DNA from: DASYDU01 sp036499445
GTDB lineage: Bacteria; Planctomycetota; Planctomycetia; Pirellulales; Lacipirellulaceae
Length of the DNA: 33,486 bases
Assembly: GCA_036499445.1 (NCBI GenBank)
Contig: DASYDU010000115.1
Coordinates: forward strand, 1 to 33,486
Reading direction: 5' to 3'
The stretch's first letter is position 1. Each line of letters starts with the position of its first letter. The notes under the pieces were generated by a model. The model was not told the DNA's origin. It saw only the letters and a program-made list of their open reading frames with translations, and did not search any database. This document shows, in pieces, positions 1-7,956 of this stretch. The position numbers and the translations under genes were made by a program.

Positions 1-328
1 GAGCTACTCCGCCAAAGGCGCGATTCGACGACCCTCAAAACGACGCGACCGCCGTACAGCCCTCGATCCTCGCCAACGGGACCTTCGATTATCCAAATCG
101 CGCCGCTCTAAGTAAAGGGGCAGTAACGAGTTGGCAAGTTCGCCCGCTTCTTCGTCGCCAACGGGCGATCGCTCCGTTATTATCGATGATGGCCGACTGC
201 TTTTGGTCAATTGCGACCGCCAAGCTTCCATCGCACCTGGCGAATTACTTGACACGACACTGCCGTCCGGAGGGGCCGAGAATTGCCACTCTCCGCGCAG
301 CTTCACTTTTCCGCCCCCGGGGGTTCGC
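1..328. other. 5' flank with no assigned gene
   Basis: No gene is assigned here. The frame of the following ATPase stays open upstream to a TTG at 131, but the extra 66 residues have no ABC-family character. A second plus-strand frame is open from position 3 through about 370 and could hold the 3' end of an upstream gene; its first 40 or so residues have a balanced composition, but nothing is recognisable. A TTGACA at 249-254 has no matching -10. The promoter of the ABC operon may lie here or outside the window. Confidence 0.4.
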
Positions 329-1252
329 GTGCTGTTTCAATTTGAAGGCGTCACGAAAACCTACGGCAAAGTAACGGCGCTCGACAATCTCACGGTCTCG
401 GTCCCCCTCGGCGCGATTGGTCTGCTCGGGCCCAACGGATCGGGCAAGACCACGTTGATCCGCACGCTGCTCGGGTTGATCCCCGTCGATCGCGGCACCG
501 GCGAAGTGCTCGGCTTGGATTTTCGCCGCTCCCAGCTCGAGATTCGCCGCCTTGTCGGCTTTGCTCCGGAAGACGAGTGCCTCTTTCCGCACGTCGTCGG
601 CGTCGAGTTCGTGGCCTACGCCGGTGAGCTTGTCGGCATGTCGCGCGGCGACAGCCTGCAACGGGCTCACGAAGTGCTCGATTACGTCGGGCTCGGCGAG
701 GCCCGCTACCGCAAGGTCGAATCGTACTCGACCGGGATGAAGCAGCGGCTCAAACTGGCCTCGGCCATCGTTCACGATCCGCAGCTGTTGATCCTCGACG
801 AACCGACCAACGGCATGGATCCGGCGGGCCGCCTCGAAGTCCTCGAGCTCTCCCGCGACCTCGCCCACAATAAAGGCATGGGCCTCTTGTTCTCCAGCCA
901 TCTGCTTCCCGACGTCGAGTCGGTTTGCGACTACGTGATTGTGCTGGGCAGCGGCAAGCTCTTGGCCGAAGGCAAGATTCAAGACCTCAAGCAAGTCCAC
1001 GACCAGTGCTTCGATGTGCGGCTCAAGTCCGATTCCGCGCCGTTTGTTGCCCGCTTGGCGGCGCTCGGTTGCGCGGCCGAGCGGCACGACGACCTGTTGC
1101 GCGTGCGAATTCCGGCGGACCGTTCGCCGCAAATCCTCTGGCAGCTTGCCGCCGAAGAGCATCAGCAAATCCGCCACCTGCGGCCCCAGCGCAGCACGCT
1201 CGAAGAAGTCTTCTTGAATGCTCTCACGCCGAACGGCAAGGAGCAATCCTAA
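329..1252 (+). CDS. ABC exporter ATP-binding protein (ABC-2 type), first of two
   Basis: This is a cytoplasmic ATPase subunit (307 aa) that would power an ABC-2 type exporter, with the next gene as its membrane partner. Walker A GPNGSGKT is at residues 34-41, the signature YSTGM at 133-137 and Walker B LLILDEP at 153-159, followed by the switch-histidine segment SSHLL. About 80 C-terminal residues after the nucleotide-binding domain are typical of drug/antibiotic or gliding-type exporters. The start is set at GTG 329 because the fold begins there (LFQFEGVTKTYG); the frame is open to a TTG at 131, but those 66 residues do not fit the family. A G-rich run at 319-323 is a weak ribosome site. The stop overlaps the next start as TAATG. 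The substrate cannot be read from the sequence. Confidence 0.9.
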   Translation: MLFQFEGVTKTYGKVTALDNLTVSVPLGAIGLLGPNGSGKTTLIRTLLGLIPVDRGTGEVLGLDFRRSQLEIRRLVGFAPEDECLFPHVVGVEFVAYAGELVGMSRGDSLQRAHEVLDYVGLGEARYRKVESYSTGMKQRLKLASAIVHDPQLLILDEPTNGMDPAGRLEVLELSRDLAHNKGMGLLFSSHLLPDVESVCDYVIVLGSGKLLAEGKIQDLKQVHDQCFDVRLKSDSAPFVARLAALGCAAERHDDLLRVRIPADRSPQILWQLAAEEHQQIRHLRPQRSTLEEVFLNALTPNGKEQS

Positions 1253-2319
1253 TGCCGATCTTCGATCAAGGCTATCAACATTGGTCGGGCCAATTGTCGG
1301 GCCACACTTGGCGCTGGCTGGCCGTGACGCGCCATGGCGTCCGTGTCGCCTTATCCAGCCGATGGATTCGCATTGTGCTGGCGATCGCGATATTGCCCGC
1401 CGCGGTGTTCGCCTTCGTCTTGTGTATCTGGAGCTTGCTCGAACGCCAGTCGGATCTCGTCGCCTCGATTCTTCCGTTCCTCTCTTCTTTTCTCGACCGG
1501 CCGATCATTGCCGGCCCGCGCGACTATCGCGTCGAAATCTGGACCCTCTGCTACAGCTACTTCCTGCTCACGGAATTGCGTTTTTCCATGTTGCTGATCC
1601 TGCTCGTGGGGCCAAACCTCATCAGCCAGGACCTCCGTTACAACGCCCTGCCGCTGTATTTTTCCAGGCCGCTTCGCCGCATCGACTATTTTCTGGGCAA
1701 GCTGGGCGTAATTGTCGTTTTTTTGGGGTCGGTGATCATCGTGCCGTCGATCGTCGCCTATGTGCTGGGCATATTGTTCAGCCTGGACATCACGATCCTT
1801 CGCGACACGTATCGCATTCTGCTCGCCAGCGTTTGCTACGGACTGGTGATCGCGCTCTCCGCCGGCACGTTGATCCTGGCCCTGTCGTCACTGACGCGCA
1901 ATTCGCGCTACGTCGCTCTAATGTGGATTGGCGTTTGGTTTGTTAGCGGCACCGTCGCCGGAATTCTCGCGACCGTCGAACAAGTTCAACAAGCGCATCA
2001 GGCCCACGTGGCCGACCGCGATCGGCAAAACATTGACTTAGTTACGGAAGAGCTCGACGCCGCCAAGACCGATTGGCGGCCACTCGTCTCCTACACCGAA
2101 AACCTGTCGCGCATCGGCAAAGAGTTGCTCGGCACCAACGCCTGCTGGGAACGACTTACCCAGCCGCTTCCGGCAAAACAACGCACGCTCCGGCTCTACA
2201 GCTGGACTCGCGATTCGCTCTATCCCTGGTATTGGTCGGCGGCGGTGCTGGCCGTCCTGTTAGGTCTTTCCGCATGCATCCTGAACTTCTCAATCAAGTC
2301 GCTCGACCGGCTGAAGTGA
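1252..2319 (+). CDS. ABC-2 type permease, first of two
   Basis: An integral membrane protein of 355 aa and probable partner of the ATPase before it. About six hydrophobic helices are visible: near residues 38-60, then LLILLVGPNL, the IVVFLGSVIIVPS region, the VCYGLVIALSAGTLI region, YVALMWIGVWFVSG and a final YWSAAVLAVLLG helix. The stretch PNLISQDLRYNALPLYFSRPL matches the conserved cytoplasmic segment of ABC-2 permeases, where an Asp/Glu and an RP lie between the second and third helices. A polar, charged loop of about 90 residues sits between helices 5 and 6. ATG 1252 is chosen because AAGGAG lies at 1238-1243, eight bases upstream, and the start overlaps the ATPase stop by one base, which points to translational coupling. 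Confidence 0.85.
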   Translation: MPIFDQGYQHWSGQLSGHTWRWLAVTRHGVRVALSSRWIRIVLAIAILPAAVFAFVLCIWSLLERQSDLVASILPFLSSFLDRPIIAGPRDYRVEIWTLCYSYFLLTELRFSMLLILLVGPNLISQDLRYNALPLYFSRPLRRIDYFLGKLGVIVVFLGSVIIVPSIVAYVLGILFSLDITILRDTYRILLASVCYGLVIALSAGTLILALSSLTRNSRYVALMWIGVWFVSGTVAGILATVEQVQQAHQAHVADRDRQNIDLVTEELDAAKTDWRPLVSYTENLSRIGKELLGTNACWERLTQPLPAKQRTLRLYSWTRDSLYPWYWSAAVLAVLLGLSACILNFSIKSLDRLK

Positions 2320-3242
2320 CGCCCGTCGTTACGTTCCACGAAGTTTCAAAGTGGTACGGCAACGTGATCGGCATCAACAAGCTCACGCTCGAAATCCGCC
2401 CCGGCGTCACCGGCTTGTTGGGCCCGAACGGAGCCGGGAAGTCAACGCTGCTGCAAATGGCCACCGGCCAGCTTCGACCCAGCCAGGGGACGCTGCACGT
2501 GCTCGGCCAGTCGGTCTGGAACAACGCGGCCCTCAACCGCTCGATCGGGCTGTGTCCCGAGCAGGATGCATTTTACGAGTGGATGACCGGTTGGGAATTC
2601 GTTCACACCTGCGCGCGGCTCAGCGGTCTCGCGGGCCGTGATGCCCGCGCCGCCGCCGCGCGCACGATCGAAGCGGTAGGCATGACGAAGAACCAGGGCC
2701 GCGCCGTCCGCGGCTATTCGAAGGGCATGCGCCAACGGATCAAGCTCGCCCAGTCGCTCGTGCACGACCCCGAAGTGCTGTTCCTCGACGAGCCGCTCAC
2801 CGGCACCGACCCGGTTGCTCGCCGCGATTTGATGGACATTATTCAGCGGCTCGCCGGCGAGGGAAAAAGCGTCCTGGTCTCGAGCCACGTGCTGCACGAA
2901 GTCGAGTCGCTCACGCCCAACATTGTGCTCCTGAATCATGGCCGCCTTGTCGCGGAAGGCCATATCCGGCAGATTCGCGATTTGATTGACAGCCACCCCC
3001 ACCACATCGTCCTAGTCTCGGACGCCTATCGTAAATTGGCAAGCCGGCTGCTTGCCTGGGACGATGTCGAAGGCGTCCGGGTGATGGCGGCCGACAATGC
3101 GCTGATGGTCGAAACCCGCGCACCGGACGCGTTTTACTCTCGACTGCCCGCTCTCTCACTCGAAGATGGCCTGGCGATCAAAGCCGTCTATTCCGACGAC
3201 GACAATCTCGAAGCTGTCTTCAAATATCTGGTGGAAAAATGA
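2316..3242 (+). CDS. ABC exporter ATP-binding protein (ABC-2 type), second
   Basis: A second ABC-2 type ATPase (308 aa). Walker A GPNGAGKST is at residues 36-44, the signature YSKGM at 134-138 and Walker B LFLDEP at 155-160, followed by SSHVL. It is a paralogue of the first ATPase in the operon but clearly diverged from it. The chosen start is GTG 2316, which overlaps the preceding permease stop as GTGA and puts the first beta strand (VVTFHEVSKWYG) at the expected place. ATG 2274 in the same frame is an alternative that would add 14 residues and overlap the permease gene by 46 bases. The last four bases overlap the next gene as ATGA. Confidence 0.9.
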   Translation: MTPVVTFHEVSKWYGNVIGINKLTLEIRPGVTGLLGPNGAGKSTLLQMATGQLRPSQGTLHVLGQSVWNNAALNRSIGLCPEQDAFYEWMTGWEFVHTCARLSGLAGRDARAAAARTIEAVGMTKNQGRAVRGYSKGMRQRIKLAQSLVHDPEVLFLDEPLTGTDPVARRDLMDIIQRLAGEGKSVLVSSHVLHEVESLTPNIVLLNHGRLVAEGHIRQIRDLIDSHPHHIVLVSDAYRKLASRLLAWDDVEGVRVMAADNALMVETRAPDAFYSRLPALSLEDGLAIKAVYSDDDNLEAVFKYLVEK

Positions 3243-4159
3243 CCGCCGCAACAACTTTAGTCAGCACTGCTGAGTCCCAACGCGCCACAGGACTGGGGCC
3301 GCGTCGGGCCACGGCCACCTCGCAAATCGCTGCGCTCTGGACCCTGTACAAGCTGACCTTGCGGCAGCACCTGCACGGCAAACGCTGGATGGTGATGGTC
3401 GCGCTTTTTCTGTTGCCGGCCTGCATGGCAATTGTGATTCGCTCGACCGCCCGCGATCCGGCTGCGATCCTCCTCGAATTCATGCTCGGGTTCATGCTCG
3501 TTCCGCAAGCGCTGCTGCCGTTGATCGCGCTCGTCTATGCCTCGGGTATGATTCAAGACGAGCAGGAAGAGCAGACCATTACCTATCTCCTCGTGCGACC
3601 GATTCCTAAATGGGCCATCTACCTGATGAAGTTGTTGGCCACCTGCACGACGGCCGTCCTCCTCACGCTCATTCTCACCGTTTTGACCTATGCCGCCGTC
3701 TATCTCCACACAAGCGCCTCGTTCGCGGACGTCGCAGTCCGCTGCGCCAAGGCGGCCGCTGTCCATTCTTTGGCGGTCGTCGCCTATTGCTCGCTGTTCG
3801 GATTGATCAGCATGTTCACGAGCAGAGTCCTGGTCGTCGGCATTATCTACACAGCCATTGTCGAAGGCGTCTTTGCCAATTTGCCGTTCGGCATTCGGCT
3901 CGCCACCGTCATCTATTACACCCGTTTGATCGCCTATCGGATGCTGGATTTCATCCTGACAAATTCGCGCGGCGCAAAAGACAATTTGGCGGCCGAAGCG
4001 TGGCAGTTTGACGTCGACCGCGATCCGCAGCTCCTGCAATATCCGAGCACCGCCACTTGCATGATTGTGCTGCTCGTCGCCACGATTGTCTGCGCGATCC
4101 TCGCCGCCTGGCTCTGCTCGCGACGCGAGTTCCACGTCAAAGTGCCCGACTCGCATTGA
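3239..4159 (+). CDS. ABC-2 type permease, second
   Basis: A membrane protein of 306 aa, last gene of the four-gene exporter operon, probable partner of the second ATPase. About six helices can be seen: WMVMVALFLLPACMAIVI, FMLVPQALLPLIALVYASG, LLATCTTAVLLTLILTVL, VHSLAVVAYCSLFGLI, VLVVGIIYTAIVEGVF and MIVLLVATIVCAILAAWL. The segment DEQEEQTITYLLVRPIPK is the usual ABC-2 permease coupling region. The N-terminus carries about 30 residues of Thr/Ala/Arg-rich sequence before the helix that enters the membrane. ATG 3239 overlaps the previous stop as ATGA. Its 3' end overlaps the end of the convergent PEP-CTERM gene by 23 bases, leaving no room for a conventional terminator between them. Confidence 0.85.
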   Translation: MTAATTLVSTAESQRATGLGPRRATATSQIAALWTLYKLTLRQHLHGKRWMVMVALFLLPACMAIVIRSTARDPAAILLEFMLGFMLVPQALLPLIALVYASGMIQDEQEEQTITYLLVRPIPKWAIYLMKLLATCTTAVLLTLILTVLTYAAVYLHTSASFADVAVRCAKAAAVHSLAVVAYCSLFGLISMFTSRVLVVGIIYTAIVEGVFANLPFGIRLATVIYYTRLIAYRMLDFILTNSRGAKDNLAAEAWQFDVDRDPQLLQYPSTATCMIVLLVATIVCAILAAWLCSRREFHVKVPDSH

Positions 4160-5408
4160 GTGATTGCAAAAAATGCGTAGCGCGGTTCCGGGCCAGCATG
4201 GCTACGAGCGCCGCGGCTCCCAGCAATAAAACCGCGATCGAGGTTGGCTCCGGCACCGCCAGCGAGTTTGACGCAGCGCCCGACCCACCCGCGCCGCTCA
4301 TCGCACCAAAGTTTTCCATCCACATGGCATAGTCGGCCGAGTTCACCGTGCCGTTGTTGTCGCCGTCCGCTCGCCGGTCGGCCGTCGAACCGAGCGTGTC
4401 TCGCCAAACGGCGTAATCCGCCGCGTCGACAACCCCATCATTGTTGTAATCGCCGGTGAGGGCGGCGAACGCATATGCATGGATTGGTGCTGACGAGAGG
4501 CCGTTCGACTCGCTCGTGGTGTAGAAACTCTTGCCGTCGGCGGCCCAGCCGATCGCTTCTCCCTGCGACTCAACGCCGAGCGTAAAGGGAATGCCCGCGC
4601 CGTGCAAAGCATCGGCCACGCTTTGACCAATTCCGCGCTCATACAAATATCCGGCGGCCTTGCTCCGCACCAAAATATGACGACCATCGGGCGAGATATC
4701 GGCCGCCGTTGCTTTGGATAGCGGCGTCCCCAGTGTGCCCATCGCCGTCAGCACCGTGGTTTGCCCCGGATTGTCGAAGATGCTCGCGGGCGCGCTGTAG
4801 ATTTCGGAAGTCGCCGTCTTCGAGATGATGAACACGTCGCTCGAGAGTGGATCCACAAACAGTGACTCTGCGTTGCGCGGACCACCCGGATACTGCAACT
4901 TCGCCGCGGAATAGCTTCCCATCGGAATTGTCGCCCCTGTTGTCGATTGCGGCTCATCTGTTCGATAAACCGTGATGAACGGATGATTCGCGTCATTGTC
5001 GCCAATGTCGCCCAAATAAAGATAGCTACCGCCATCCGGCTTCGGGCCAATGGCTATATCTTCCCAATCGCCGAGCGGAGCCGTGGGGAGCGGAGGAGGC
5101 CCGTCCAGCGGAAAAGTGCCCAATAGACCGCCCTGATGGTTGATGGCGAAGAATTCGGAAGGGTGGCCGCTGTCGTTGTGAACCCAAAACGTGTTGGGGT
5201 TCGCCCGGCTATCGACAATTCCGGAGGTTTCGGGAATCACCGACGCGGCGATCGTCCCGATCTGCACGGGCGGACCAATCGTCGACGCCCGCGCAGGACC
5301 AACCGAAACCAGCGCCGCGGCCCACAACAGCACTCTGACAGCCCAATCGCAGATGCAGCGATTGCGCCGCGCTTCAGCGGATTTAACGACCTCAGCCAGA
5401 GTGTCCAT
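4137..5408 (-). CDS. Exported PEP-CTERM protein with dockerin-type EF-hand pair, propeller-like
   Basis: A secreted or surface protein of 423 aa. A signal peptide (VRVLLWAAALVSVGPARAS) follows a basic N-terminus. The main part, about residues 40-320, has repeated beta-rich motifs (ETSGIVDS, WVHNDSG, DWEDIAIG, LYLGDIGDN, NAESLFVDP), which suggest a beta-propeller; no enzyme activity can be assigned. It is followed by two calcium-loop repeats of planctomycete dockerin type (DYNNDGVVDAADYAVW and DGDNNGTVNSADYAMW) and a PEP-CTERM tail: VPEPT, a hydrophobic helix, then basic residues. The tail runs about 13 residues past the basic cluster, longer than usual. ATG 5408 is used; a TTG three codons upstream is also open. 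No clear ribosome site was seen. The 3' end overlaps the ABC permease gene by 23 bases. Confidence 0.85.
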   Translation of the reverse strand: MDTLAEVVKSAEARRNRCICDWAVRVLLWAAALVSVGPARASTIGPPVQIGTIAASVIPETSGIVDSRANPNTFWVHNDSGHPSEFFAINHQGGLLGTFPLDGPPPLPTAPLGDWEDIAIGPKPDGGSYLYLGDIGDNDANHPFITVYRTDEPQSTTGATIPMGSYSAAKLQYPGGPRNAESLFVDPLSSDVFIISKTATSEIYSAPASIFDNPGQTTVLTAMGTLGTPLSKATAADISPDGRHILVRSKAAGYLYERGIGQSVADALHGAGIPFTLGVESQGEAIGWAADGKSFYTTSESNGLSSAPIHAYAFAALTGDYNNDGVVDAADYAVWRDTLGSTADRRADGDNNGTVNSADYAMWMENFGAMSGAGGSGAASNSLAVPEPTSIAVLLLGAAALVAMLARNRATHFLQSLNASRAL

Positions 5409-5452
5409 GCTCAACAATCATCGGCTCCACGTCCGAGCGGCACATCAACCGG

Positions 5453-6157
5453 TTACGCGCGGCATCGTGCGGCAAAGGCCAACGCTATGACGGCGCTAAT
5501 CGTCGCCAGCACGAGGGAAGTAGGTTCCGGCACAAGGGCATAGACGCCGGGATTGCCAACGTCGCTGTTGGCGACACCGAGGCCGCCTCGATAGGAGAGA
5601 TACGTGTCGCCAACATTCGACGCGACCGCAAAATTGGCATGATTTCCCGTAAGATTTGTGACCGCGATGTTCCCACTAGTTCCCTGGGTGCGAAGACCGC
5701 CAATCGTTTGGTCGTCGTAGGTCAGCCGATCGACCAGTGCATTTGTGCTATCGTAGATGTTGATCTCATCGGGGCGGCCGAGGCCGTCGGAGCTGCCGTA
5801 AGCGATGACTTTGACCGACGCCGGCAGATTCCAATAAGTCTTGAAGGCGCTCGCGTCGGACCCTTCAGTGCCGATTACGCTTTCCCTTGGTTGCACGACG
5901 CCGAACGCGCTCAACGAGTGTTTGCCGGCAGTCCGATTGTTGTCGTCCTGAGACCAGCCCGTCATATCGATCGGCGCACCGCTCAAATTCGTGAGCTCAT
6001 AGAATTCGCCCGGCCCGGGGTTCGTCCCGGTTCCCGGCGAATACATCCACTCGGTGATGGCCATCGATGTAGCGCTTGCCCGCTGCCCGGCAACGAAAGC
6101 GGCAGTGACCGCGGCGATTGCCACAAGTTTCCTCATCCAAGATGTTTTCACTGTCAT
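5453..6157 (-). CDS. Exported PEP-CTERM protein with lamin-tail-like domain
   Basis: A secreted protein of 234 aa. The signal peptide is RKLVAIAAVTAAFVAGQRASA. Residues about 31-190 match the lamin-tail (LTD) pattern: ITEWMYSP, EFYELTNLSGAPIDMTGWSQ, a central loop, then INIYDSTNALVDRLTYDD. In bacteria such Ig-like beta-sandwich domains occur on cell-surface proteins and probably act in adhesion or assembly. The tail is VPEPT, a hydrophobic helix and AARCRA, a standard PEP-CTERM sorting signal. ATG 6157 is supported by GAGGAG (complement of 6165-6170) seven bases upstream. A perfect inverted repeat lies in its leader at 6199-6217. It is on the same strand as the propeller-like gene downstream, with 44 bases between them, so the two may be co-transcribed. 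Confidence 0.85.
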   Translation of the reverse strand: MTVKTSWMRKLVAIAAVTAAFVAGQRASATSMAITEWMYSPGTGTNPGPGEFYELTNLSGAPIDMTGWSQDDNNRTAGKHSLSAFGVVQPRESVIGTEGSDASAFKTYWNLPASVKVIAYGSSDGLGRPDEINIYDSTNALVDRLTYDDQTIGGLRTQGTSGNIAVTNLTGNHANFAVASNVGDTYLSYRGGLGVANSDVGNPGVYALVPEPTSLVLATISAVIALAFAARCRA

Positions 6158-6198
6158 TAGTCAGCTCCTCATTGTGATTCGAACGGCCGCAACAATAT

Positions 6199-6217
6199 GT
6201 CCGCCCCGTCGGCGGAC
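6199..6217 (-). promoter_or_regulatory. Perfect inverted repeat in the leader of the lamin-tail gene
   Basis: GTCCGCC (6199-6205) and GGCGGAC (6211-6217) form a perfect seven-base stem around a five-base loop. It lies about 30 bases upstream of the ribosome site of the minus-strand PEP-CTERM gene. There is no T-run after it on either strand, so it does not look like a terminator. It could be an operator for a dimeric regulator or an mRNA leader hairpin. Confidence 0.4.
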
Positions 6218-6290
6218 TCACTCTCGTGTTGCTCCGAGCAGCCGAATTGATAGCGACTCAATTTGATGATTTGGCGCAAATCGTGTTAAG

Positions 6291-6309
6291 GTTTCGTGAA
6301 CGTTTCGTG
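6291..6309. repeat. Short direct repeat, 11-base period
   Basis: GTTTCGTG occurs twice (6291-6298 and 6302-6309), offset by 11 bases, about one helical turn. The spacing and the position between divergent genes fit a regulator binding site, but this is only a suggestion and chance is possible. Confidence 0.3.
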
Positions 6310-6545
6310 TGGAATTCGCGGAGATGATCGCCGACAAAAATATCTGCGCTAGCTCATTCATTCTTAACAATCGCCAAGTAAAGTTCGTTCCCCATTGGCG
6401 AGGATTCGTCCAGGTTTGTCGCTGGTGAAGCGGACCGGAAGAAGTCTTGCGGTTCGCAGCAGCGATCCGATTTGCTCTGCACCATTCGCGACAGCGCAAG
6501 TCCTTCGTCACGACACGCTTAGTATACCACATGGAGATTGGAAAG

Positions 6546-7934
6546 ATGCACAGTTGGCGATGGATGTCACTTTCCCTTGTATTCGCTGGCCTGTTGACAC
6601 CTGTTGTGACTCTTGCCGCCGTGTCGGATTCGCTCATTCTTAACGAGGCCAACACTGTGTCCGGCGATAAGTACCTAGATCCCACCAAGTCGCCGGGTCG
6701 GATGGATCCCACGTTTGGGCGCGTGCAGGGCAATGGCCAGAACTGGCTGGAGTTTATGGTGGCTCAGGGGGATGACTTGGGCGGCGGCGTATTCAAGAAC
6801 ACGCTGGACCTTCGCGGCTGGAAACTCGATTGGTCGTTTGACAAAGGAGACGGGACCAGTAGCGGCAGCGGCGAGATGAGGTTCACGAACGATCCGGCTT
6901 GGGCGGCCGTGCCGCGGGGTACCGTCCTCACGATCAGCGAGTGGCAAGACGCGTGGTATTCCAAGACGGCCGATCCCAACGACACATCCACCGGCACATC
7001 GATGGGCACGCTACGCGGCGGCTTGCCTCGCGTTGGCGGCATCGACGGTCTGGGCGTTGCCAAGGGCGACCCATATAACGCTGCCCTTGATTACAAGCTC
7101 GGCGCCCAATTGCCGGGCGCGTCGTCCGATCCACACGTACTCTACACCGATACGAGTTGGAATCCGGCCGCAAATGGCGGCGGCGCGAACGGCGATTGGC
7201 ATATGAACTTCTACGCCGGCGAGCGCAATCCGGACAATAGCTTCAAGTACTTCAGTTTTTCCGGCAGTGTCACCAAAGACGGCGTCACGTCCGCCGTCGG
7301 CACGGAAGCCGGTGGACTATTCGTCGCCAATAACGACAACTGGCAAGTCACGATTCACGACAACAGCAGCGCCAACGACGGTGCGGGCAATGTGATCGAA
7401 GGTCCGCTTGGCGAAGCAGTCAGCGGGTTTGGCGGCGGTGGCATCAACTCGCAGGAGATCCTGCATTTTGAAGACGACAGCTATGCCACGTCTGCCGTTC
7501 CGCTTCCCACGCAGGTCAACTACCTGAGTGTCGGCAATGGGCAGCTTACGGACGGATCGTCGAGTACGTTTGGCAGTCCCAGCATTTGGAGTAGCGGCAG
7601 TTTCACTCAAGACGTGAGCGCCCTGCGAAATTGGTTCCAGCCGGGTGATGCCAGTCTGGACGGTATGGCCTCGGCCGGCGACTACACGATCTGGCGTGAC
7701 CACATGGGTCAGCCCGGTGATTGGCGGCACGGCGACTTCAACGGCAATGGCGTTATCGACATGGATGACTACACGATCTGGAAAAACAATTTCAGTGGAT
7801 CCGGCTCCGGTGCTGCTGCCTCTGCCGCGGTGCCCGAACCCACAGCCTGCCTGCTGTTCGTACTGGGTGTCATTTCGCTAATCGCTATGCGAATTCGCTC
7901 CACACTACGACTTTATACAGCTAGATCGACTTAG
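6546..7934 (+). CDS. Exported PEP-CTERM protein, lamin-tail-like with dockerin-type pair
   Basis: A secreted protein of 462 aa. The signal peptide is RWMSLSLVFAGLLTPVVTLAA. The N-terminal part (ILNEANTVSG, NWLEFMV, LDLRGWKLDWS) resembles a lamin-tail-type beta-sandwich; a glycine/asparagine-rich central region of about 200 residues follows. Near the C-terminus are two dockerin-type repeats, GDASLDGMASAGDYTIW and GDFNGNGVIDMDDYTIW. The first has lost most calcium-loop acidic residues, while the second looks complete. The tail is VPEPT, a hydrophobic helix, then MRIRS, a PEP-CTERM signal, with about 10 residues after it. ATG 6546 is chosen because GGAG at 6533-6536 lies nine bases upstream and the signal peptide begins there; the frame is open further upstream to 6447, and ATG 6531 is another option. 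A DUF1559 gene starts 22 bases downstream. Confidence 0.85.
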   Translation: MHSWRWMSLSLVFAGLLTPVVTLAAVSDSLILNEANTVSGDKYLDPTKSPGRMDPTFGRVQGNGQNWLEFMVAQGDDLGGGVFKNTLDLRGWKLDWSFDKGDGTSSGSGEMRFTNDPAWAAVPRGTVLTISEWQDAWYSKTADPNDTSTGTSMGTLRGGLPRVGGIDGLGVAKGDPYNAALDYKLGAQLPGASSDPHVLYTDTSWNPAANGGGANGDWHMNFYAGERNPDNSFKYFSFSGSVTKDGVTSAVGTEAGGLFVANNDNWQVTIHDNSSANDGAGNVIEGPLGEAVSGFGGGGINSQEILHFEDDSYATSAVPLPTQVNYLSVGNGQLTDGSSSTFGSPSIWSSGSFTQDVSALRNWFQPGDASLDGMASAGDYTIWRDHMGQPGDWRHGDFNGNGVIDMDDYTIWKNNFSGSGSGAAASAAVPEPTACLLFVLGVISLIAMRIRSTLRLYTARST

Positions 7935-7956
7935 GGTCTGCTAAGTAGGAATCTTC

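Larger units (their letters stand above)
6158..6545. other. Divergent intergenic region between two PEP-CTERM genes
   Basis: This 388-base region is more AT-rich than its surroundings and must hold the starts of transcription for both the lamin-tail gene (minus) and the 463-residue PEP-CTERM gene (plus). It contains the inverted repeat at 6199-6217 and a direct repeat, GTTTCGTG, at 6291-6298 and 6302-6309. A TAGTAT at 6520-6525 could be a -10 for the plus-strand gene, but no convincing -35 precedes it. No gene was recognised. Confidence 0.5.

Noticed and set aside
249..254. TTGACA as a promoter of the ABC operon
   Set aside because: No -10-like hexamer is found 15-19 bases downstream.
245..1246. 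333-residue minus-strand open frame opposite the first ABC ATPase
   Set aside because: It lies antisense to a clear ATPase gene with all motifs and shows no family signal.
3257..4156. 299-residue minus-strand open frame opposite the second permease
   Set aside because: Its composition is typical of an antisense shadow of hydrophobic codons (Asp/Glu/Gln/Arg-rich), and the plus-strand permease is well supported.
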